DNA from: Caballeronia sp. LZ062
GTDB taxonomy: Bacteria > Pseudomonadota > Gammaproteobacteria > Burkholderiales > Burkholderiaceae
Direction of reading: 5' to 3'
Assembly: GCF_031450785.1 (NCBI RefSeq)
Contig: NZ_JARTWB010000002.1
Location: forward strand, 1,798,001-1,862,000
Length of the DNA: 64,000 nt
The notes under the pieces are model-generated. The model was given only the letters and a program-made list of their open reading frames with translations. It had not been told where the DNA came from and did not search any database. A program made the translations under genes and the position numbers. This document shows positions 53,036 to 63,342 of the stretch, piece by piece (the stretch's first letter is position 1; every line of letters begins with the position of its first letter).

Positions 53036-53965
53036 ATGATCATTCGCCCGAAGCTGCACTGGTTCCGCATGCTGTTCGTCTGGCGCGGCTCGGTGTTGCC
53101 GCAACTGCTGCCGCGGCTCGGGCTCATCTTCACGCTGTCGGTCGCCGCGATCTTCATGCACGACCACATGCGCCATTACCCGATCGGGCTCGGCACGCCG
53201 CCGTTCGCGCTCGTCGGCATCGCGCTCGCGGTGTTCTTAGGCTTTCGCAACAGCGCGAGCTACGACCGCTGGTGGGAAGGCCGCAAGCTCTGGGGCTCGC
53301 TCGTCATCACCGCGCGTTCGCTTGCGCGTCAGGCGTTGTCGATGCCGCATCCGCGCGATGCCGCCGACACGCGGCGCTTTCTCGCGGCGATCGGCGGTCT
53401 GGCGCATGCGCTAAGGCATCAGTTGCGAGGCACCGACGCTTCCAGCGATCTCGCGCCGCGCCTGCCGCCCGAACTGCACGCGCGCGTGGCCGCCGCGCAG
53501 TGCAAGCCGGCGCTCATTCTGCTCTGGCTCGGCGAATGGGTCGCGGCGAGGAAACGGGAAGGCGCGCTCGACGGCTACGCGATGCTCGCCATCGACGAGA
53601 ATCTGAACGCGCTGTCGGCCGTGATCGGCGGCTGCGAGCGGCTCACCTCGACACCGCTGCCCTTTTCGTACTCGGTGATGATTCACCGCACCATCTATCT
53701 CTTCTGCGTGATGCTGCCGTTCGGCCTCGTCGATGGCGCGGGGCTGCTCACGCCGCTCTTCGCGCTGCTGGTGGCGTATGCGTTCATGGCGCTGGAGGCG
53801 ATCGCCGCGCAGATCGAAGATCCGTTCGGGCTGGAAGAAAACGACCTCGCGCTGAATGCCATCTGCGATTCACTGGAAAACGCGCTGCACGACATGGCCG
53901 CGGACCCGGCGTTCGAACGCGTGCCGCCGCGGCCATCCGCCGCGCCGCGCCACATTCTCGACTGA
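53036..53965 (+). CDS. Bestrophin-like anion channel protein
   Basis: This 309-residue membrane protein of the bestrophin/UPF0187 family has N-terminal HWFRMLFVWRGSVLPQLLPR, then helix pairs. The conserved GFRNSASYDRWWEGRKLWG and the late EDPFGLEENDLALN acidic segment are typical. Bacterial bestrophins form pentameric ion channels. It is a single-gene unit, followed by a GST gene about 110 bp downstream. The start at 53036 (MIIRPKLHW) is preferred to an in-frame upstream ATG. Confidence 0.9.
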   Translation: MIIRPKLHWFRMLFVWRGSVLPQLLPRLGLIFTLSVAAIFMHDHMRHYPIGLGTPPFALVGIALAVFLGFRNSASYDRWWEGRKLWGSLVITARSLARQALSMPHPRDAADTRRFLAAIGGLAHALRHQLRGTDASSDLAPRLPPELHARVAAAQCKPALILLWLGEWVAARKREGALDGYAMLAIDENLNALSAVIGGCERLTSTPLPFSYSVMIHRTIYLFCVMLPFGLVDGAGLLTPLFALLVAYAFMALEAIAAQIEDPFGLEENDLALNAICDSLENALHDMAADPAFERVPPRPSAAPRHILD

Positions 53966-54073
53966 CGCGCGACCGGCGCTTCGCGGCAAGACACAGTTAA
54001 TTTCAAGCGCGTACCTGCGGAAAGCACGGCATTTCGGTCATAATTTCCAGCGGTTCAATACGGAGAATCTGAC

Positions 54074-54679
54074 TTGAAACTGTTCTACAAAGCCGGCGCG
54101 TGTTCGCTTGCCTCGCACATCGTCCTCGAAGAATCGGGTCTGCCTTACGAGATCGAAGCCGTCGATCTGAAGACGAAAGTCACCGCGAGCGGCGCCGATT
54201 TCATGGCGATCAACGCGAAGGGCTACGTACCCGCGCTTCAGCTCGACAATGGCGACGTGCTGACCGAAGGCCCGGCGATCATGCAGTACATCGCGGATCA
54301 GGTGCCGGCGAAGCATCTCGCGCCGCTCGCCGACGCGATGTCGCGCTATCGCCTGCAAGGATGGCTGACGTTCATCGGCACGGAATTGCACAAGAACTTC
54401 TCGCCGTTCTTCAATCCGGCGGCGACAAGCGAGTGGAAAGCCGCTGCGAAGGCCAATCTCGAACGCCGTCTCGCGTATGTCGCGAAACACATTGACGACA
54501 AGCAGTACCTGCTCGGCGACGAATACGGCATCGGCGACGCTTACCTTTTCACGGTGCTCAGTTGGGCGTCGTTCATCGACCTCGATCTGAACAAGTGGCC
54601 GGCATTGACCGCGTATCAGGCGCGCGTCGGCGCGCGTCCCGCGGTGCAGGCGGCGATGAAGGCGGAAGGCCTGATCTGA
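54074..54679 (+). CDS. Glutathione S-transferase, TTG start
   Basis: This 201-residue GST starts KLFYKAGACSLASHIVLEE, typical of the beta-class GstA N-terminus with the Cys10 region. The thioredoxin-like domain (1-80; PALQLDNGDVLTEGPAIMQY) precedes the helical domain (about 90-195; YLLGDEYGIGDAYLFTVLSW). The family N-terminus is reached only by using TTG at 54074; GGAGAA lies 8-13 bases upstream, so a TTG start, and hence low translation, is likely. A strong terminator follows. Confidence 0.93.
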   Translation: MKLFYKAGACSLASHIVLEESGLPYEIEAVDLKTKVTASGADFMAINAKGYVPALQLDNGDVLTEGPAIMQYIADQVPAKHLAPLADAMSRYRLQGWLTFIGTELHKNFSPFFNPAATSEWKAAAKANLERRLAYVAKHIDDKQYLLGDEYGIGDAYLFTVLSWASFIDLDLNKWPALTAYQARVGARPAVQAAMKAEGLI

Positions 54680-54701
54680 GCGATCCGCGCTTCCCGGAAA
54701 G

Positions 54702-54735
54702 ACAAACGGCCCTTCATCGAAGGGCCGTTTGTTTT
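54702..54735. terminator. Terminator between the GST and decarboxylase genes
   Basis: ACAAACGGCCCTT and AAGGGCCGTTTGT form a perfect 13-bp stem with a 5-base loop, followed by TTTG on the plus strand. It can serve both convergent genes. Confidence 0.9.
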
Positions 54736-54757
54736 GCAGCAGCGAATCAGACGAACG

Positions 54758-57043
54758 TCAATCCCGCACGCAATCGACAAAATACTCGATACGTCCGTTG
54801 ATCATTTCGCCGACCAGCCCGTGGATATCCGTATGGAAGCCGGGGAAGCGTTCGTTGAACTCACGCGCGAATCGCAGGTAATCCACGATAGTGCGATTGA
54901 AACGCTCGCCCGGAATCAGCAACGGAATGCCCGGCGGATACGGCGTCAGCAGAATGCTCGTCACGCGGCCTTCGAGTTCGTCGATCGGCACGCGGTCGAT
55001 CTCGCGGTGCACGAGCTTCGCGTATGCCTCGGACGGCTTCATCGCGGGCTCCATGCTGGAGAGATACATCTCGGTCGTGAGCCGCGCGATGTCGTTCGCG
55101 CGGTAGACGCTGTGAATCTGCTCGCACAAATCGCGCAAACCGATGCGCTCGTACGACGGGTGTTGCGCAATGAACTCCGGCAGCACGCGCCAGAGCGGCT
55201 GATTGTTGTCGTAGTCGTCCTTGAACTGCTGAAGCTCGGTGACCATCGAATTCCAGCGGCCTTTCGTGATGCCGATCGTGAACATGATGAAGAACGAGTA
55301 AAGACCCGTCTTTTCGACAATGATGCCGTGCTCCGCCAGATACTTCGTCACGATGGCAGCTGGAATGCCCGTTTCGCCGAACTCGCCGTCCACGTTGAGC
55401 CCCGGCGTGATGATCGTCGCCTTGATCGGGTCCAGCATATTGAAATTTTCGGCGAGCGCGCCGAAGCCGTGCCAGCGGTCGTTCGGTTTCAGCATCCAGT
55501 CCTCGCGGTCGCCGATGCCCTCTTCGGCCAGCGCGTCCGGGCCCCAGACCTTGAAGAACCAGTCGTCGCCGTATTCGGCGTCGACCTTGCGCATGGCGCG
55601 GCGGAAATCGAGCGCCTCGGCAATCGACTCTTCCACGAGCGCCGGGCCGCCCGGCGACTCCATCATCGCGGCGGCGACGTCGCACGACGCGATGATCGCG
55701 TATTGCGGCGACGTCGACGTGTGCATCAGATACGCCTCGTTGAAACGATGGCGGTCGAACGTGCTGTTCTCGCTGTCCTGCACGAGAATCTGCGACGCCT
55801 GCGAAATGCCGGCGAGCAGCTTGTGCGTGGAGTGCGTCGCGAACACGAGCGCGCCGGTACGCGGCCGGCCCGCGCCGATGGCGTGCATGTCCTGATAGAA
55901 CGAGTGGAACTCGGCGTGCGGCAGCCAGGCTTCGTCGAAATGCAGGGTGTCGAGCATGTCGCCCAGCAGATCCTTGATCATCTCGACGTTATAGACCACG
56001 CCGTCATACGTGCTCTGCGTGATGGTCAGAATGCGCGGCTTGACCTTCGGGTTCTTCGCGAGCGCCTCGCGCGCGAACGGATTCGCCTCGATCTTGCGGC
56101 GAATATTCTCGGGCTTGAACTCGTCGCGCGGAATCGGCCCGATGATGCCGAAGTGATTGCGCGTGGGCGTCAGAAACACGGGAATCGCGCCCGTCATGGT
56201 GATGGCGTGCAGGATCGACTTGTGGCAGTTGCGGTCCACGAGCACGATATCGCCCGGCGCGACGGTGGCGTGCCACACGATCTTGTTCGACGTGGACGTG
56301 CCGTTCGTCACGAAAAAGAGGTGATCCGCGCCGAAGATGCGCGCCGCGTTGCGCTCCGACGCCGCGACCGGGCCGGTGTGATCGAGCAGCTGGCCGAGTT
56401 CCTCGACCGCGTTGCAGACGTCCGCGCGCAGCATGTTCTCGCCGAAGAACTGGTGGAACATCTGCCCGAGCGGATTCTTCAGGAACGCGACGCCGCCCGA
56501 ATGCCCCGGACAGTGCCACGAATACGAACCTTCGTCTGCGTACTGCACCAGTTCCTTGAAGAACGGAGGCGCGAGCGCATCGAGATACACCTTGGCTTCG
56601 CGAATGACGTGCCGCGCGACGAACTCCGGCGTGTCCTCGAACATGTGGATGAAGCCGTGCAGCTCGCGCAGGATGTCGTTCGGCAAGTGCCGCGAGGTGC
56701 GCGTTTCGCCGTACAGGAAGATGGGGATGTCGGCGTTGCGGCGGCGCACGGCGTTGATGAACGCGCGCAATGCGACGATGGCCGACGCCAGTTCGGGCGT
56801 GTCGCCTTCCACGACGACGTTGTCGGCGTAAGGCAGCAGTTCGTCGTCGTCGATCGACAGAATGAAGCACGACGCGCGGCTCGACTGCTGCGCGAAAGCG
56901 GCGAGATCGCCGTAGCTCGTGAGGCCGAGCACTTCGGCGCCTTCGCCCTCGATCGCCTCGGCCAGCGCGCGAATGCCGGAACCCGAGATGTTCTCGGAGC
57001 GAAAGTCTTCGTCGATGATGACGACGGGAAAGCGGAACTTCAT
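54758..57043 (-). CDS. Orn/Lys/Arg decarboxylase, fold type I, biodegradative class
   Basis: This 761-residue PLP enzyme has an N-terminal wing domain (1 to about 125; VVIIDEDFRSENISGSGI). The catalytic core has WHCPGHSGGVAFLKNP, FVTNGTSTSNKIVWHATV, DEAWLPHAEFHSFYQ and the PLP-binding K408 in STHKLLAG. The C-terminal domain has YPPGIPLLIPGERF. The length fits the AdiA/CadA/SpeF class. The substrate (arginine, lysine or ornithine) cannot be told from these motifs. The start at 57043 (MKFRFPVVIID) is preferred to an ATG five codons upstream. It follows dcd on the same strand after 102 bp. Confidence 0.92.
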   Translation of the reverse strand: MKFRFPVVIIDEDFRSENISGSGIRALAEAIEGEGAEVLGLTSYGDLAAFAQQSSRASCFILSIDDDELLPYADNVVVEGDTPELASAIVALRAFINAVRRRNADIPIFLYGETRTSRHLPNDILRELHGFIHMFEDTPEFVARHVIREAKVYLDALAPPFFKELVQYADEGSYSWHCPGHSGGVAFLKNPLGQMFHQFFGENMLRADVCNAVEELGQLLDHTGPVAASERNAARIFGADHLFFVTNGTSTSNKIVWHATVAPGDIVLVDRNCHKSILHAITMTGAIPVFLTPTRNHFGIIGPIPRDEFKPENIRRKIEANPFAREALAKNPKVKPRILTITQSTYDGVVYNVEMIKDLLGDMLDTLHFDEAWLPHAEFHSFYQDMHAIGAGRPRTGALVFATHSTHKLLAGISQASQILVQDSENSTFDRHRFNEAYLMHTSTSPQYAIIASCDVAAAMMESPGGPALVEESIAEALDFRRAMRKVDAEYGDDWFFKVWGPDALAEEGIGDREDWMLKPNDRWHGFGALAENFNMLDPIKATIITPGLNVDGEFGETGIPAAIVTKYLAEHGIIVEKTGLYSFFIMFTIGITKGRWNSMVTELQQFKDDYDNNQPLWRVLPEFIAQHPSYERIGLRDLCEQIHSVYRANDIARLTTEMYLSSMEPAMKPSEAYAKLVHREIDRVPIDELEGRVTSILLTPYPPGIPLLIPGERFNRTIVDYLRFAREFNERFPGFHTDIHGLVGEMINGRIEYFVDCVRD

Positions 57044-57145
57044 GAGGCGAATCTCCAAATGGAACGACCGCTGCCCGGGACTTTTTCCGGAGCCAGCGGT
57101 CCTTCGACAAGCGCGTGCCGTGTGCGGTTCTAAGGCGCGGGGCGA

Positions 57146-57715
57146 TCAGGTTTTCGGCAGCGTCACGCCGTGCTGCCCTTGGTACTTGCCGCCGCGGTCG
57201 GCGTAGGACGTCTCGCAGATTTCGTCGCTTTCGAAGAAGAGAACCTGCGCGACACCCTCGTTCGCGTAGATTTTGGCGGGCAATGGTGTCGTATTCGAGA
57301 ATTCGAGCGTCACGTAGCCTTCCCACTCCGGTTCGAAGGGCGTCACGTTCACGATGATCCCGCAGCGCGCGTAAGTCGACTTGCCGAGACACACGGTCAG
57401 GCAGGAGCGCGGAATGCGGAAATACTCGACCGTGCGCGCGAGCGCGAACGAATTCGGCGGAATGATGCAGACATCGCCCTTGAAGTCCACGAACGATTTC
57501 TCGTCGAACGCCTTCGGATCGACGATGGTCGAGTTGATGTTCGTGAAGATCTTGAATTCGTCGGCCACGCGAATGTCGTAGCCGTAGCTCGACGTGCCGT
57601 AGCTCACGATCTTGCGGCCGTCCTCGGCCACGCGCACCTGATCGCGCACGAACGGCTCGATCATTTTGTGCTCTTCGGCCATGCGCCGAATCCACTTGTC
57701 GGACTTGATGCTCAT
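57146..57715 (-). CDS. dcd: dCTP deaminase
   Basis: This 189-residue trimeric enzyme deaminates dCTP to dUTP, feeding dTMP synthesis. It starts [20 protein letters not shown]. Conserved blocks are [29 protein letters not shown] and [30 protein letters not shown] carries the catalytic glutamate, and the C-terminal lid is [13 protein letters not shown]. The length is standard. It lies upstream of the decarboxylase gene and may share a transcript with it. Confidence 0.97.
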   Translation of the reverse strand: MSIKSDKWIRRMAEEHKMIEPFVRDQVRVAEDGRKIVSYGTSSYGYDIRVADEFKIFTNINSTIVDPKAFDEKSFVDFKGDVCIIPPNSFALARTVEYFRIPRSCLTVCLGKSTYARCGIIVNVTPFEPEWEGYVTLEFSNTTPLPAKIYANEGVAQVLFFESDEICETSYADRGGKYQGQHGVTLPKT

Positions 57716-57873
57716 AGGGGACGCTACCCAACGTTGCGGCCTGTGCCGTGCGCTCGCGCGATGGCAGGCCTGCGGTGAAACGGCGCATGGCCTTGTGCGG
57801 CCAGACGTAAACGGAAGCGCGTATTTTACGCGGAACGCTGGGCGCCGCGAGATCGGCCGTTGGGCCGATGCCG

Positions 57874-58413
57874 TTATCGGCGGATCACGCCGCACGCAAG
57901 CGCCGGACCCACGTTGTGCGGACTCATTGCGTAGGGGTCGGTTGCTTCGCGATGCAGCATGATCGCGCGGGAAATGACCGAGCGCACGCCGTCGAGCGAC
58001 ACGTCCGTCGCCACGATGAAACCCGTGGCCGCGCCGGTGGCGTCCGCGTGGATGTTGGCGAGTTCGCCTTCCAGCCGGTTGCCCGTGCGCCTGCGGTCCG
58101 AAGGCAACGCGAACACGGGGCTCGCGTCCCCGTTCACTGCGATGCAGTCGCCGCGCTCGTGAACCTGCAACGCGTGGTCGCTGTTGGGCGGCATGTCGAC
58201 GAGGTTGTACGAGATCTGCACGCCGTCCGCGCGCTCGATGAGCGTGACCGTGCCGCGCGCCGTGTTGCCGGGCGTAGGCGTCAGCGTGGCGTCGGCGCGT
58301 TTTTCGTGTTCCTGGAAGATGATGCCGCAGCCGCCGAGCAGCACGCCGCAAACGGCCACGGCGAACAAGGCGAACCAGGCGGAGCGCGTCCGCCCGTTGA
58401 CTCTGTCTCTCAT
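57874..58413 (-). CDS. Cu/Zn superoxide dismutase-like lipoprotein with missing metal ligands
   Basis: This 179-residue protein has a lipoprotein signal (lipobox LGGC, Cys29) and a SodC fold. [16 protein letters not shown] aligns with the HGFHxH..GxC region and GPALACGVI with the C-terminal motif. The disulphide cysteines (C90, C174) and two copper histidines (H85, H154) are kept. The first copper His is Q83, and the bridging and zinc histidines of the HxGD loop are absent (LEGELAN). It may therefore lack dismutase activity. It lies upstream of dcd on the same strand, 158 bp away. Confidence 0.85.
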   Translation of the reverse strand: MRDRVNGRTRSAWFALFAVAVCGVLLGGCGIIFQEHEKRADATLTPTPGNTARGTVTLIERADGVQISYNLVDMPPNSDHALQVHERGDCIAVNGDASPVFALPSDRRRTGNRLEGELANIHADATGAATGFIVATDVSLDGVRSVISRAIMLHREATDPYAMSPHNVGPALACGVIRR

Positions 58414-58532
58414 GCGATCCTCTCGGCGGCCCGCCGACACCCGTTGCGTCGACGCTGCCGCGTCTCGAAGGCGACATGATACCGCGAGCCGCGCCGCACA
58501 AGGCTCGCGCAAGAGGGCTGCTTTGCCGCGGA

Positions 58533-59621
58533 TCAGGTGTTCTGCACGACGATGCTCGGGAACTTCGAGGTCATGTCGCGCTGACGCTCGGCGACCGAGA
58601 TCGCGACGCGACGCGCAATCGCGCGATACGTCTCCGCGATATGGCTGTCCGGCTGCGACACGACCGTCGGCTGGCCCGCGTCGGTGCGCTCGCGGATAGA
58701 AATGTCGAGCGGCAACGAACCGAGAATCTGCACGCCGTATTCCTTCGCCATGCGCTCGCCGCCGCCCGCGCCGAAGATATGCTCTTCGTGGCCGCAGTTC
58801 GAGCAGATATGCGTGCTCATGTTTTCGACGATGCCGAGAATCGGAATGCCGACCTTCTCGAACATCTTCAAGCCCTTCTTCGCGTCGAGCAGCGCGATGT
58901 CCTGCGGCGTCGTCACAATGACCGCGCCCGTCACCGGCACCTTCTGCGACAGCGTGAGCTGGATGTCGCCCGTGCCCGGCGGCATGTCCACGACGAGGTA
59001 ATCGAGGTCCTTCCAGTTCGTCTGACGCAGCAGTTGTTCGAGCGCGGACGTGACCATCGGGCCGCGCCAGACCATCGGATTGTCCTGCTCGATCAGAAAG
59101 CCGATCGAATTCGCCTGGATGCCGTGGCCGGTGAGCGGATTCATCGACTGGTTGTCGGGCGATTCGGGGCGGCCCGAGATACCGAGCATCATCGGCAGTG
59201 AGGGGCCGTAGATGTCGGCGTCGAGCATGCCGACCGATGCGCCTTCCGCCGCGAGCGCGAGCGCCAGGTTGGTCGCCGTCGTGCTCTTGCCCACGCCGCC
59301 CTTGCCGGACGCCACCGCGATGATGTTCTTGACGTTCGGCAGCAGCTTCACGCCGCGCTGCACCGCATGCGCGACCACTTGCGAAGAAACGTCGACGGCG
59401 GTATCGGTGACGCCAGGCACCTGACGCAGCGCGTCCGCGACGAGCTTGCCGATCAATTCGAACTGCGTCTTCGCCGGATAGCCCAGCACGACGCTCACCG
59501 ACACTTTGCCGCCTTCGACCGATACGTTGCGGATGCTCTTGGTGTCGACTAACTTGCGCTGGGTGTTGGGATCGGTCAGGGTGGCGAGTGCAGTGTCGAT
59601 CTGCGCGCGGTCAATGCTCAT
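58533..59621 (-). CDS. apbC: Iron-sulphur cluster carrier protein ApbC (Mrp/NBP35 family)
   Basis: This 362-residue P-loop ATPase assembles and transfers [4Fe-4S] clusters. An N-terminal DUF59/MIP18-like domain (1 to about 95) precedes the deviant Walker [21 protein letters not shown]. Other blocks are [15 protein letters not shown] and [15 protein letters not shown]. The cluster-binding CxxC is C272-SN-C275. The start at 59621 ([15 protein letters not shown]) fits the family. It is divergent, across an OmpA-like gene, from metG, the familiar mrp/metG pairing. Confidence 0.96.
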   Translation of the reverse strand: MSIDRAQIDTALATLTDPNTQRKLVDTKSIRNVSVEGGKVSVSVVLGYPAKTQFELIGKLVADALRQVPGVTDTAVDVSSQVVAHAVQRGVKLLPNVKNIIAVASGKGGVGKSTTATNLALALAAEGASVGMLDADIYGPSLPMMLGISGRPESPDNQSMNPLTGHGIQANSIGFLIEQDNPMVWRGPMVTSALEQLLRQTNWKDLDYLVVDMPPGTGDIQLTLSQKVPVTGAVIVTTPQDIALLDAKKGLKMFEKVGIPILGIVENMSTHICSNCGHEEHIFGAGGGERMAKEYGVQILGSLPLDISIRERTDAGQPTVVSQPDSHIAETYRAIARRVAISVAERQRDMTSKFPSIVVQNT

Positions 59622-59879
59622 TGAAACTCCGTGGAACGAGGGTTGCTGCCGTGCGTCGCCGTGCAACAAACTGAGGAAATTGAAAATAATTGTTAGCGCC
59701 GTTGCGCGCGACTTGTTTCGCGCTGCACTATGCCGCTGCTGTCGTTTTCCGGGGACGCATCGCTGCGAGCAAACGGGCCTTTCTCAATATTGTAGAGGCT
59801 CGTCCGAAAGCCCGTCCGAAGACCCTTTCGCACTGTCGGCGCGTGGCGTCGAACCGCTTGTTGATTTAAGGAGAGCAAG

Positions 59880-60536
59880 ATGAAGATGAAGATGTTGACC
59901 CGTTTGTCCGTGTTCGCCGTCGCCGGCGCACTTGTCGCCGGCTGCGCGTCGCAGCAGGGCACCAACGCGGCCGTCGGTACGGGCGTCGGCGCGGCCACGG
60001 GCGCGGGTATCGGCGCCATTTTCGGCGGCGGCAAGGGCGCGGCGATCGGCGCGGCCACGGGCGCTGCGGTCGGCGGCATCACCGGCTACAACTGGCAGGC
60101 CATCCGCAACAAGATTTCCGGCGACTCCAAGGGCACCGGCACGCAAGTGACGGAGCAGCAGGACGGCTCGCTGAAGGTCAACATCCCGAATTCCATCTCG
60201 TTCGATACGAACAGCTACGCGATCAAGCCGTCGTTCGATCCGGTCCTGAACTCGGTCACGCAAACGTTGCAGCAGCATCCCGAGCTGATCGCGAGCGTCG
60301 TCGGCCATACGGACAACACCGGCACGGCTGCGTATAACCAGACGCTTTCGCAGAACCGCGCGCAGAGCGTGGCGTCGTATATTTCCAGCCACGGCGTCCC
60401 GGCGCAGCGTCTGTCGGCGCAGGGCATGGGCCAGAACCAGCCGATCGCCGACAATTCGACCGAAGCGGGGCGCGCGCAGAATCGCCGCGTGGAAATCTAC
60501 CTGCGCGCGACGGCGCAGCCGGGTCAGGTCCAGTAA
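59880..60536 (+). CDS. OmpA-family peptidoglycan-binding lipoprotein
   Basis: This 218-residue lipoprotein has a signal with lipobox VAGC (Cys22). A Gly/Ala-rich glycine-zipper segment (about 31-70; GTGVGAATGAGIGAIFGGG) follows. The C-terminal OmpA domain (about 95-212) carries the NIPNSISFDTNSY start, VVGHTDNTG and the LSQNRAQSVASYISSHGV motif that binds diaminopimelate. AAGGAGAGCAAG precedes the ATG. It resembles YiaD-type outer-membrane lipoproteins that tether the envelope. It lies between divergent apbC and metG. Confidence 0.92.
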   Translation: MKMKMLTRLSVFAVAGALVAGCASQQGTNAAVGTGVGAATGAGIGAIFGGGKGAAIGAATGAAVGGITGYNWQAIRNKISGDSKGTGTQVTEQQDGSLKVNIPNSISFDTNSYAIKPSFDPVLNSVTQTLQQHPELIASVVGHTDNTGTAAYNQTLSQNRAQSVASYISSHGVPAQRLSAQGMGQNQPIADNSTEAGRAQNRRVEIYLRATAQPGQVQ

Positions 60537-61143
60537 GCGCCTGACTCGCGGAGAACTCGCGGCAAGCGCGCGATCCGTCACCGTTTCGGATGCCCGCGAA
60601 AAATTTTTGAAACTTGGCGGGCCGCCGCTTGTCTGTCGTTACGGTAGGTGCGTGGCTGGGCCATCGCCTGCCATTCTCCTCTTGTCGTTGTTGCTCCGGG
60701 GCCCGATTGGACCCCGGTTTTTTTTTGGGGCGAACAATCCGCGGCGAAACCCTCGACTGCGGCGTTGAGATGTCGAACATGTCCGCCCGTGCGCAATCCT
60801 GATCGCGGCCGCCTCTGGTAGGCCGATAAGACAGATCAGCCGTTCACCAGATGCAAACGTGCGTCGCGTGCGGCGTTGGCTTCCCCTCTCTACTGGATCG
60901 TCCCGTCCGCCAGCAAGCTGTTAGCTGGTAGGCGAATCCGACAACCCGGTGACTCGTCTCAGCTTGTAGTGGCAACGGCACTTGTTCCGTGCACAGACTG
61001 AACCGCGCTTCGATCGATTTCTCTCCCAGCGTACCGACTCGTAACGGGACGAAGGCGTCGGCACCTGCGTGTCGTGCCCGCCCTGCTAGAATCGACATTC
61101 CCCTTTTCACCCGCTTCCAGCACTTCCTTCGGGCCGCGCCTCC
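60537..61143. other. Intergenic region between the OmpA-like gene and metG
   Basis: This 607-bp region without a supported gene contains a terminator-like hairpin near 60696-60726. A TAGAAT box at 61087-61092 may be the metG -10, with only a weak -35. Open frames here are short and lack recognisable features. No T-box-type leader is apparent. Confidence 0.55.
60696..60726 (+). terminator. Terminator-like hairpin downstream of the OmpA-like gene
   Basis: CCGGGG and CCCCGG pair around a 10-base loop and are followed by a run of nine T. It lies about 160 bases beyond the gene, so the transcript would have a long 3' tail. Confidence 0.75.
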
Positions 61144-63270
61144 ATGTCAGCATCGTCAGCACCGATTTCCGCCACCGCGTCCGCCGCTTCAGTCAACGAA
61201 GGCGGCCGCCGCCAGATTCTCGTCACGTCCGCGCTTCCGTACGCGAACGGCCAGATTCATATCGGCCACATGGTCGAGTACATCCAGACGGATATCTGGG
61301 TGCGGACGCTGCGCATGCACGGCCACGAGGTTTATTACGTCGGCGCCGACGACACGCACGGAACGCCGATCATGCTGCGCGCCGAAAAGGAAGGCATCAC
61401 GCCGAAAGCGCTGATCGAGCGCGTCTGGAAGGAGCACAAGCGCGATTTCGACAGCTTCGGCATCTCGTTCGACAACTATCATTCGACCGACGCCGAAGAG
61501 AACCGCGTGCTCTGCGATTCCATCTATACGGCGCTCAAGCAAGCCGGCCTGATCGAAGCACGCGACATCGAGCAAGCCTACGATCCCGTGAAGGAAATGT
61601 TCTTGCCGGACCGCTTCATCAAAGGCGAATGCCCGAAATGCGGCGCGAAGGACCAATACGGCGACAATTGCGAAGTCTGCGGCTCCACCTATCAGCCGAC
61701 CGAGCTCATCAATCCGTATTCGGTGGTCTCGGGCGCGACGCCCATCCGCAAGACCTCGACGCATTACTTCTTCCGCCTGTCCGATCCGCGTTGCGAAGAT
61801 TTTCTGCGCGGCTGGGTCGGCGGACTCGCGCAGCCAGAAGCCACCAACAAGATGCGCGAATGGCTCGGCGACAAGGGGGAAGCCAAGCTCGCCGACTGGG
61901 ACATTTCGCGCGACGCGCCCTACTTCGGCTTCGAAATTCCCGGCGCGCCGGGCAAGTACTTCTACGTGTGGGTCGACGCGCCCGTCGGCTATTACGCGAG
62001 CTTCAAGAATCTGGCGGATCGTATCGGCGTGAATTTCGACGCTTGGGTGAAGCCCGGCTCGAAGGCCGAGCAGTATCACTTCATCGGCAAGGACATTCTG
62101 TATTTCCACACGCTGTTCTGGCCCGCGATGCTTCAGTTCTCCGGCCATCGCACGCCCACGAACGTGTTCGCGCACGGCTTTCTGACCGTGGATGGCGCGA
62201 AGATGTCGAAGTCGCGCGGCACGTTCATCACCGCGCAAAGCGTGATCGACACGGGCATCAATCCGGAGTGGCTGCGCTATTACTTCGCGGCGAAGCTCAA
62301 CAGCACGATGGAAGACATCGACCTGAACCTCGACGACTTCCAGGCGCGCGTGAACAGCGATCTGGTCGGCAAGTACGTGAACATCGCGAGCCGCGCGGCG
62401 GGTTTTCTCATCAAGCGCTTCGACGGCCGCGTGCAGGACAGCGCGATGCAGCATCCGCTCATTGCACAACTGCGCGGCGCGATTCCGCAGATCGCGGCGT
62501 TCTACGAGTCCCGCGAATACGGCCGCGCGCTGCGCACGACGATGGAACTCGCCGACGCCGTGAACGCCTACGTGGACACCGCGAAGCCGTGGGAACAGGC
62601 GAAAGACCCGGCGAACGCCGTCGCGCTGCATGAGACGTGCAGCGTGAGCCTTGAAGCGTTCCGGCTGCTTTCGCTGGCGCTGAAGCCCGTACTGCCGAAG
62701 CTCGTCGAATCCGTGGAGGCGTTTCTCGGCGTCGCGCCGCTCACGTGGGCTGATGCCGAGCGCCCGCTCTCGTCCGCGAACGCGATCAACGCGTACAAGC
62801 ATCTGACCACGCGCGTCGATCCGAAGCAGATTGAGGCGCTGCTCGCCGCGAATCGCGAATCGCTGCAACCGGCCGCGCCGGAAGCGGCGACCGCAGCCGC
62901 GAAGAAGGAAACCAAGCAAGAAGAGTCGGGCTCCATTTCCATCGACGACTTCGCGAAGGTCGATTTGCGCATCGCGAAGATCGTCGATTGCAAGGCAGTC
63001 GAAGGCTCGGACAAGCTGCTGCAACTGACGCTCGATATCGGCGAGGACAAGACGCGCAACGTGTTCTCCGGCATCAAGTCGGCGTATCAGCCGCAGGATC
63101 TCATCGGCAAGCTGACGGTGATGGTCGCCAATCTCGCGCCGCGCAAGATGAAATTCGGCATGTCGGAAGGCATGGTGCTCGCCGCTTCCGCGACCGACGA
63201 GAAGGCGGAGCCGGGGCTTTACATTCTGGAGCCGCATAGCGGAGCGAAGCCGGGTATGCGGGTGAAGTAA
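61144..63270 (+). CDS. metG: Methionyl-tRNA synthetase with C-terminal tRNA-binding domain
   Basis: This 708-residue class I synthetase has the HIGH motif at 39-42 ([10 protein letters not shown]). A double-knuckle zinc insert has C163-x2-C166 and C176-x2-C179, and KMSKS is at 353-357. The anticodon-binding helices follow. The C-terminal EMAP-II-like domain (about 600-708; [34 protein letters not shown]) dimerises and binds tRNA. An Ala/Lys/Glu-rich linker precedes that domain. The ATG at 61144 gives a Ser/Ala-rich extension of about 23 residues before the catalytic fold. Confidence 0.97.
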   Translation: MSASSAPISATASAASVNEGGRRQILVTSALPYANGQIHIGHMVEYIQTDIWVRTLRMHGHEVYYVGADDTHGTPIMLRAEKEGITPKALIERVWKEHKRDFDSFGISFDNYHSTDAEENRVLCDSIYTALKQAGLIEARDIEQAYDPVKEMFLPDRFIKGECPKCGAKDQYGDNCEVCGSTYQPTELINPYSVVSGATPIRKTSTHYFFRLSDPRCEDFLRGWVGGLAQPEATNKMREWLGDKGEAKLADWDISRDAPYFGFEIPGAPGKYFYVWVDAPVGYYASFKNLADRIGVNFDAWVKPGSKAEQYHFIGKDILYFHTLFWPAMLQFSGHRTPTNVFAHGFLTVDGAKMSKSRGTFITAQSVIDTGINPEWLRYYFAAKLNSTMEDIDLNLDDFQARVNSDLVGKYVNIASRAAGFLIKRFDGRVQDSAMQHPLIAQLRGAIPQIAAFYESREYGRALRTTMELADAVNAYVDTAKPWEQAKDPANAVALHETCSVSLEAFRLLSLALKPVLPKLVESVEAFLGVAPLTWADAERPLSSANAINAYKHLTTRVDPKQIEALLAANRESLQPAAPEAATAAAKKETKQEESGSISIDDFAKVDLRIAKIVDCKAVEGSDKLLQLTLDIGEDKTRNVFSGIKSAYQPQDLIGKLTVMVANLAPRKMKFGMSEGMVLAASATDEKAEPGLYILEPHSGAKPGMRVK

Positions 63271-63291
63271 CGCGCGGCGGCAGACAATACG

Positions 63292-63322
63292 CAAAGGGCA
63301 CGCAAAACTGCGTGCCCTTTTG
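63292..63322. terminator. Bidirectional terminator between metG and the TamB-like gene
   Basis: CAAAGGGCACGCA and TGCGTGCCCTTTTG form a stem of about 12 pairs with a 4-base loop and a T-rich end on both strands. It lies 21 bases after the metG stop. Confidence 0.9.
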
Positions 63323-63342
63323 CTTTCAGCGCGAGGCGCCGA

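Noticed and set aside
54734..57133. 799-codon open frame antisense to the decarboxylase gene
   Set aside because: It is a shadow of a clear PLP enzyme gene, with Arg-rich translation and no family features.
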